Assembly (NCBI GenBank): GCA_035690725.1
Contig: DASSKF010000128.1
Coordinates: 1 to 44,708, forward strand
Direction: 5' to 3'
DNA: 44,708 bases
From: DASSKF01 sp035690725
GTDB lineage: Bacteria; Actinomycetota; Actinomycetes; Actinomycetales; Dermatophilaceae
Shown: positions 40,164 through 44,708 of the stretch, piece after piece
Numbering within the stretch: position 1 is the first letter of the stretch
Layout of the letters: every line of letters begins with the position of its first letter
Translations under genes and position numbers: made by a program
The notes under the pieces: model-generated
Told to the model about the DNA's origin: nothing
What the model saw: only the letters and a program-made list of their open reading frames with translations
The model's database searches: none

Positions 40164-41335
40164 CTGTGTCCGGCCGTCACGTTCGTGCCCTCTCGGGTGT
40201 CGAAGATGTGGACCTTGCGGGTGTTGATCCAGACGTCGAGGGGCTGGCCCTCAGTCGCCCTGGTCTCGGGGTCGAGCCGGGTGACCACCTGGCTGGTGTC
40301 CATGCCTCGATCCGACCCGGCATCCGTGGCGAGCTCGTCGAGCTGGTCGGACCGGACGGTGCTCCCCTCGATCTGGAAGTAGGCGTAGACGTCGGACCCC
40401 ATGGACTCGACGACGTCGACCGTCGCCCGGAAGGAGCCACCGTCCTTGCCGGACTCGACCAGCGAGGCGTCCTCGAAGTCCTCCGGGCGGAGCCCGATGA
40501 TGACGTCACGCCCGACGTCGTGCTCCTCCACGGCACGTCGTTGGGTGTCACTGAGCGGCATGTCCCCGAAGGTGGTGCGAAGGTGCCCGTCCTCGAGGGT
40601 TGCCGGCAGGAAGTTCATGGCCGGGGACCCGATGAAGCCGGCGACGAAGAGGTTGGCCGGGACGTCATACAGCTGCTTGGGCGTGCCGACCTGCTGGACG
40701 ATGCCTCCCCGCATGACCACGACGCGATCGCCGAGGGTCATCGCCTCCGTCTGGTCGTGGGTGACGTAGACCGTGGTGGTGCGCAGCCGCTTCTGCAGCC
40801 GGGACACCTGGGTGCGCATCTGCACGCGGAGCTTCGCGTCGAGGTTCGACAGGGGTTCGTCCATCAGGAACGCCTTGGGGCTGCGGACGATGGCACGACC
40901 CATGGCGACCCGCTGTCGCTGCCCGCCGGACAGGTTGCTCGGCTTACGGTCGAGGTGCTCGGTGAGCTCGAGGATCTCTGCCGCCTCGTCAACCTTCGTG
41001 CGGATCGTCTCCTTGTCCGCCTTGGCAAGGGTGAGCGGGAAGGCGATGTTGTCACGCACGGTCATGTGCGGATACAGGGCGTAGCTCTGGAAGACCATGG
41101 CGATGTCGCGGTCCTTCGGCGACTTGGTGTTCACGACCTCACCGGCGATGCGCAGCTCACCGGAGGTGATGTCCTCCAGCCCGGCGATCATGTTGAGCGT
41201 GGTCGACTTCCCGCACCCGGACGGGCCGACGAGGATGACGAACTCGCCGTCCTGGATGTCGATGTTCACGTCGTGGACGGCCAGCGAGCCGTCGGGGTAC
41301 TTCTTGGTCACCTGGTCCAGCACGATGTCAGCCAC
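40160..41335 (-). CDS. carbohydrate ABC importer ATPase (UgpC/MsmK type)
   Basis: A 391-aa ATPase of the CUT1 class. Walker A GPSGCGKST near 37-45, signature LSGGQRQRVAMGRAIV near 135-150, Walker B FLMDEPLSNLDAKLR near 155-169, VTHDQTEAM, and long C-terminal OB/TOBE domains with PEDFEDASL. Such ATPases serve sugar, sugar-alcohol or glycerol-phosphate importers. Overlaps the dehydrogenase downstream by 4 nt, and is 34 nt after the permease gene. Confidence 0.9.
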   Translation of the reverse strand: MADIVLDQVTKKYPDGSLAVHDVNIDIQDGEFVILVGPSGCGKSTTLNMIAGLEDITSGELRIAGEVVNTKSPKDRDIAMVFQSYALYPHMTVRDNIAFPLTLAKADKETIRTKVDEAAEILELTEHLDRKPSNLSGGQRQRVAMGRAIVRSPKAFLMDEPLSNLDAKLRVQMRTQVSRLQKRLRTTTVYVTHDQTEAMTLGDRVVVMRGGIVQQVGTPKQLYDVPANLFVAGFIGSPAMNFLPATLEDGHLRTTFGDMPLSDTQRRAVEEHDVGRDVIIGLRPEDFEDASLVESGKDGGSFRATVDVVESMGSDVYAYFQIEGSTVRSDQLDELATDAGSDRGMDTSQVVTRLDPETRATEGQPLDVWINTRKVHIFDTREGTNVTAGHR

Positions 41336-41369
41336 GGGTTGCTCCCTTTCTGTGCCCGGTCTCCGGCGG

Positions 41370-42206
41370 TCATCCCTTGACCGCGCCGGACGTCAGTCCG
41401 GAGACGATGCGGCGTTGGAAGAACAGCACGAACAACACGATGGGGATGGTGATGATCACGGCGGCCGCGGCGATGGAGCCGGTCGGCTGCTGGAACTGCG
41501 AGCTGCCGGTGAAGAACGCGATCGCGGCGGGCACGGTCCGCGCGTTCGTGGTGGAGGTCAGTGAGATCGCGAAGAGGAAGTCGTTCCAGCAGAAGATGAA
41601 CACCAGGATGGCCGTGGTGAAGATGCCCGGCGCGGCCAGTGGGGCGATCACCCTCCGGAAGGCCTGCAGCGAGGTGGCGCCGTCCATCTTGGCCGCCTTC
41701 TCCAGGTCCCAGGGGATCTCCCGGAAGAACGCGGACAGCGTGTAGATGCCGAGCGGCAGGGAGAAGGTCATGTAGGGGATGATCAGTCCGAGCCACGTGT
41801 CGAACAGCCCGAGGAACCGCTCGATGTCGAACAGCGGGCTCACGAGCGAGATCTGGGGGAACATCGCGATCATCAGGGACATGCCGATGAGCAGCCCCTT
41901 GCCGCGGAACTTCAGCCGCGCGACGGCGTAGGCCGCCAGGGTCGCGAGGAGGACGGCGATCGCGGTGGAGATGACGGCGATGCCGATCGAGTTGACCAGG
42001 GCCGAGGTGAACTGTGACGTCTGGAAGATGCCGCGGTAGTTGTCGAACGTCCAGCGCACCGGCCAGAAGCTTCCACCGTCGGTGCCGATGTCCCCGGGAA
42101 CCTTGAAGGACAGCGCCACGATCCACCAGACCGGGAAGATCGCCCACAGGATCACCAGGACATTGGTGACGCTCCAGCCTGCGCGTTGCCTGCTCGTGGT
42201 GGCCAT
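41370..42206 (-). CDS. carbohydrate ABC permease (MalG/UgpE type)
   Basis: A 278-aa permease with six helices; EAA loop EKAAKMDGATSLQAFRRVIA near residues 169-188 and a conserved FCWNDFLFA segment near 205-213 as in MalG-like proteins. It is the second membrane subunit of the CUT1 importer. ATG at 42206 overlaps the stop of the first permease by one base. Confidence 0.85.
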   Translation of the reverse strand: MATTSRQRAGWSVTNVLVILWAIFPVWWIVALSFKVPGDIGTDGGSFWPVRWTFDNYRGIFQTSQFTSALVNSIGIAVISTAIAVLLATLAAYAVARLKFRGKGLLIGMSLMIAMFPQISLVSPLFDIERFLGLFDTWLGLIIPYMTFSLPLGIYTLSAFFREIPWDLEKAAKMDGATSLQAFRRVIAPLAAPGIFTTAILVFIFCWNDFLFAISLTSTTNARTVPAAIAFFTGSSQFQQPTGSIAAAAVIITIPIVLFVLFFQRRIVSGLTSGAVKG

Positions 42207-43108
42207 CAGCGCCGCCCTTCCTCGTCACTCCCGGGGGCTGCGGCGCCGAACATCTTGACGAACAGGAACGCGATGATCGCCACGCAGATGAAGATGAGCA
42301 CCGAGATCGCCGAGCCGATCCCCAGGTTCAAGGCGGTGAACAGGTTGTCGTACCCCAGTATCGAGACGGATGCCGTGCCGTTGCTGCCCTGGGTCATGAT
42401 GTAGATGTTGTCGAAGATCCGGAAGGCGTCCAGCGTCCGGAACAGCAGCGCCACGAGGATCGCCGGCTTCATCACGGGCAGCATCACCTTCGTGAACCGT
42501 GCCCACGCCGAGGCGCCGTCCATCCGGGAGGCGTTGATCAGCTGCTCCGGCACCAGGGCCAGTCCTGCCATCAGCAGCAGTGCCATGAACGGGGTCGTCT
42601 TCCAGATCTCGGCCAGGATGATCAACCCGATCGACTGCCACGTCTCGGTGAGGGGTGCACTCCCCTCGGGCAGCAGTGACGCCAGGTAGCCGATCCCCGG
42701 CGTCCACGCGTAGCGCCAGCTGAAGCCGGCGACCACCGTCACGATCCCGTACGGCACGAGCACCGAGGTGCGCACCAGCCCGCGTCCCCAGATCGTGCGG
42801 TGCATCACGAGCGCCATCGTCATGCCCAGGGCCAGCTCCACCGCGACCGAGACGACGGTGATCAACAAGGTCACCCACAGGGCGTGCCACCAGTAGCCCG
42901 ACGTCAGGGTGGTGATGTAGTTGTCCAGGCCGATGAACTGGGCCTGCTCGGGGAAGCGCAGGTCGGACCGCCGCAAGGACAGGTAGATCGCGTACCCGAT
43001 CGGGTAGGCGGTGACCAACAGCATCACGACGACAGCCGGGGCACACAGCAGCCAACCAAGACGCTCCTCGTCCCGCGCGCCCTCTGTTCGCGGCTGCGTG
43101 CTGCTCAT
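42206..43108 (-). CDS. carbohydrate ABC permease (MalF/UgpA type)
   Basis: A 300-aa permease with six helices and EAA loop NASRMDGASAWARFTKVMLP near 208-227; LLCAPAVVVMLLVTAYPIGYA at the start is split over the first helix. ATG at 43108 overlaps the binding-protein stop (ATGA); a longer frame extends back through the binding-protein gene and is rejected. With the second permease it forms the importer channel. Confidence 0.85.
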   Translation of the reverse strand: MSSTQPRTEGARDEERLGWLLCAPAVVVMLLVTAYPIGYAIYLSLRRSDLRFPEQAQFIGLDNYITTLTSGYWWHALWVTLLITVVSVAVELALGMTMALVMHRTIWGRGLVRTSVLVPYGIVTVVAGFSWRYAWTPGIGYLASLLPEGSAPLTETWQSIGLIILAEIWKTTPFMALLLMAGLALVPEQLINASRMDGASAWARFTKVMLPVMKPAILVALLFRTLDAFRIFDNIYIMTQGSNGTASVSILGYDNLFTALNLGIGSAISVLIFICVAIIAFLFVKMFGAAAPGSDEEGRR

Positions 43109-44457
43109 GGGATCAGCCCCTTCGAGTTCAGCGCGTCCCCGATCTGCTCGCGCATCGCGGCCAGGGTCTCCGGCGGATTGATCTCCCGTGGCGGGGACAC
43201 CAGGTGCGAGACCACGATGGACACGCTCTGGTAGGCGGGGGTCTTCGGTCGGTTCACCGAGTGCTGGAGCTCGTCGTAGATCACCTGGTAGAACGGGTAG
43301 AGTTTCTTGAACTTCGGTGGTGGATTGATGTAGAGGTCCTTCAGGGTCGGGGCCAGCCCTCCCTTGATCGCCGACTGCTTCTGGTTCTGGTAGCTGCGGA
43401 TGCAGGCGGCGGCCTTGAACGCAAGCCGCTTGTGCTGCGAGAAGTGGCTCACGGCCAGGTCCAGGCCACCCGTGGTCACGTGAACCGGCTCGCCGGGGTG
43501 CACCGCGGGGTAGGGCGCCCACGCGAACACCTTGGCGAGGTTCTTCCCGTTGACCTTGGGCTGGTCAGCTTGCATCGCCGGCCACACGTACGGCCAGTTC
43601 AGCTCGAACGCGGCACGTCCCGCCTCCATCGCCAGGCGCGTGTCCTCCTCGATCGCATTCGACAGCGACGGGTCGGATGCCGGCGAGTCGGCCAAGCGCT
43701 TCATGATCTGCAACGCCTTCAGCGCCGGGTCCCCGAGAGCCGCCGCGCTGGAGTCCTCGGTGAGGATGGAGCCGCCGGCACTGTGGACGAGCGTGTTGAA
43801 CCACACGACGGCGCCCTCGTACTGCGCACCCTGGATCTCGACGTAGTGCGGCTTGCCCTGCTCGGCGAGCTTCTCCGCCATGGTGATCATCTCGTCCCAG
43901 GTCTTCGGGGGTTCCTTGACCAGGTCCTTGCGGTACCAGAGGAGCTGGACGTTGGTGACATACGGGGCGGCGTACAGCTTGCCCTCCCACATGCCCGTGT
44001 CGATCGCCGACTGCAGCGTCCCCTTCTTGACCTTGGCTGCCAGGTCTGCGGGCCACGGCTCGATCCACCCGGCCTCGGCGAACTCGGCCTCCCAGGTGAT
44101 GTCCATGCCGAGGATGTCCATGGACGCGTCCTCCGCAGCCAAGCGCCGCACCATCTGCTGTCGCTGTCCGTCGGCCTGGGCAGGCAGCTTGATCAAGTGG
44201 ATCCGGTACTCGCCGCCGGACTGCTTGCTGCAGCGATCCGCCGCCGCCTGGTAGGCGACCGGCGGGGTGGGCGGGGCGTAGAAGTCCAACGTCACCGGCC
44301 CCCTCCCACCGGCCTCCGCGCCGCCACCACAGCTCGTGAGCAGGCCCGCCACCAGGCCCGCCGCTCCCGCCCCGGCCAGGCCGCGGACGAGACGTCGTCC
44401 CCGTGTGTTTGCCCGGGCGGCAGCACATGTCCTCGGCGGGTTGGCTCGAGTGCTCAT
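43105..44457 (-). CDS. extracellular sugar-type solute-binding lipoprotein
   Basis: A 450-aa binding protein of the CUT1 (MalE/LpqY-like) kind. A basic N-terminus with RGRRLVRG leads into a hydrophobic stretch ending in lipobox LLTSC, lipidated Cys43; the twin arginine could indicate Tat export, which I cannot confirm. Mature features include DILGMDITWEAEFAEAGW, GMWEGKLYAAPY and the VHVTTGGLDLAVS loop. Captures the substrate for the permeases downstream. ATG at 44457 overlaps the upstream oxidoreductase stop (ATGA). Confidence 0.85.
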   Translation of the reverse strand: MSTRANPPRTCAAARANTRGRRLVRGLAGAGAAGLVAGLLTSCGGGAEAGGRGPVTLDFYAPPTPPVAYQAAADRCSKQSGGEYRIHLIKLPAQADGQRQQMVRRLAAEDASMDILGMDITWEAEFAEAGWIEPWPADLAAKVKKGTLQSAIDTGMWEGKLYAAPYVTNVQLLWYRKDLVKEPPKTWDEMITMAEKLAEQGKPHYVEIQGAQYEGAVVWFNTLVHSAGGSILTEDSSAAALGDPALKALQIMKRLADSPASDPSLSNAIEEDTRLAMEAGRAAFELNWPYVWPAMQADQPKVNGKNLAKVFAWAPYPAVHPGEPVHVTTGGLDLAVSHFSQHKRLAFKAAACIRSYQNQKQSAIKGGLAPTLKDLYINPPPKFKKLYPFYQVIYDELQHSVNRPKTPAYQSVSIVVSHLVSPPREINPPETLAAMREQIGDALNSKGLIP

Positions 44458-44708
44458 GCCTGGGTCACGTTCCTCTCGCTGTCGAACTCCACGACCGAAC
44501 CGGTCAGGCGGGCCCGCTCGGCCGCGAAGGTGAGCCGGTGTGACTCGAGACTCTCGCGCGCCGAGACCAGGTGACCGTCCGGCCCGCCAGCACGCAGCGA
44601 GGCGGCGAAGGCGCGCATCAACCCCTCGTCGCCGCCGGCGTGCCCGTCCGCGGCTGCCCCGTCCGGTGCCGCCGGGACGCTCGCCTCGCTCGTGTTGCCG
44701 TCGCGGAA
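44454..44708 (-). CDS. Gfo/Idh/MocA-family oxidoreductase, 3' end only
   Basis: The last 84 codons of a leftward gene whose start is beyond the window. The piece GHAGGDEGLMRAFAASL followed by SARESLESHRLTFAAERAR and LTGSVVEF is the usual C-terminus of Gfo/Idh/MocA NAD(P)-dependent sugar/inositol oxidoreductases. Its stop overlaps the binding-protein start, so it heads or precedes the ABC importer in the same operon and suggests a sugar, inositol or sugar-acid substrate. Confidence 0.7.
   Translation of the reverse strand, partial: FRDGNTSEASVPAAPDGAAADGHAGGDEGLMRAFAASLRAGGPDGHLVSARESLESHRLTFAAERARLTGSVVEFDSERNVTQA

Noticed and set aside
1..44708. Mobile elements, prophage, toxin-antitoxin or RNA genes
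   Set aside because: No transposase, integrase, terminal repeats, tRNA cloverleaf or rRNA stretch was recognised on reading either strand.

Overview
The window is high-GC (about 72% G+C by eye), densely coded DNA with many GTG starts and many 4-nt ATGA/GTGA gene overlaps. It carries DosR-type, PucR-type and GntR/FCD-type regulation, and looks like a chromosomal segment of an actinobacterium, probably of the Intrasporangiaceae/Micrococcales kind. That placement is inferred from composition and gene content only. I see no rRNA, tRNA, transposase, phage gene or CRISPR array.

Left part (1-12.8 kb): a four-gene ABC exporter operon (two ATPase/permease pairs), then a two-armed divergent cluster. 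The leftward arm has a small membrane protein, a fusion of a CDP-alcohol phosphatidyltransferase with an LtaS-like phosphotransferase, and a methyltransferase. The rightward arm has a methyltransferase, a flippase-like membrane protein, a BchC-like dehydrogenase, a 6-carboxytetrahydropterin-synthase homologue lacking key residues, and a GT4-type glycosyltransferase. It meets a convergent GTP cyclohydrolase II-RibD reductase fusion. Together these suggest an uncharacterised pathway that turns GTP into a reduced diaminopyrimidine or pterin-like compound, glycosylates and methylates it, and perhaps attaches it to a lipid.

Middle part (12.8-22 kb): two paralogous large permeases (one overlapping a NIF3-family gene), an MFS exporter, an MpsC/DUF2294 protein, a PucR-type regulator and a divergent GlcG/HbpS-family protein. 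A nearly perfect 16-bp-arm inverted repeat lies in the permease/MFS divergent promoter region.

22-28 kb: a leftward operon of a heme-oxygenase-like diiron protein (all six metal ligands visible), a Rieske ferredoxin, a ferredoxin reductase, an aldehyde dehydrogenase, a second Rieske protein, a GGT-like Ntn hydrolase and a RidA protein. No Rieske oxygenase large subunit is present, so the diiron protein is the likely terminal oxidase. This is the most promising undescribed catabolic system in the window.

28-32 kb: DUF1275 membrane protein, a small unknown protein, an LDH2-family oxidoreductase, a small His/Ala-rich protein, and a tandem universal stress protein behind a DosR-like box.

32-39 kb: a polyamine uptake and catabolism locus (potA-potD-potB-potC-patD) with a divergent GntR regulator and a Cache-domain protein. 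A perfect operator palindrome overlaps the predicted pot promoter. 39-44.7 kb: a carbohydrate-type ABC uptake operon with a tartrate/D-malate dehydrogenase downstream and the 3' end of a Gfo/Idh/MocA oxidoreductase upstream.

Across the window the 7-mer GTATGCC occurs at least 20 times on either strand and in several reading frames, well above chance.
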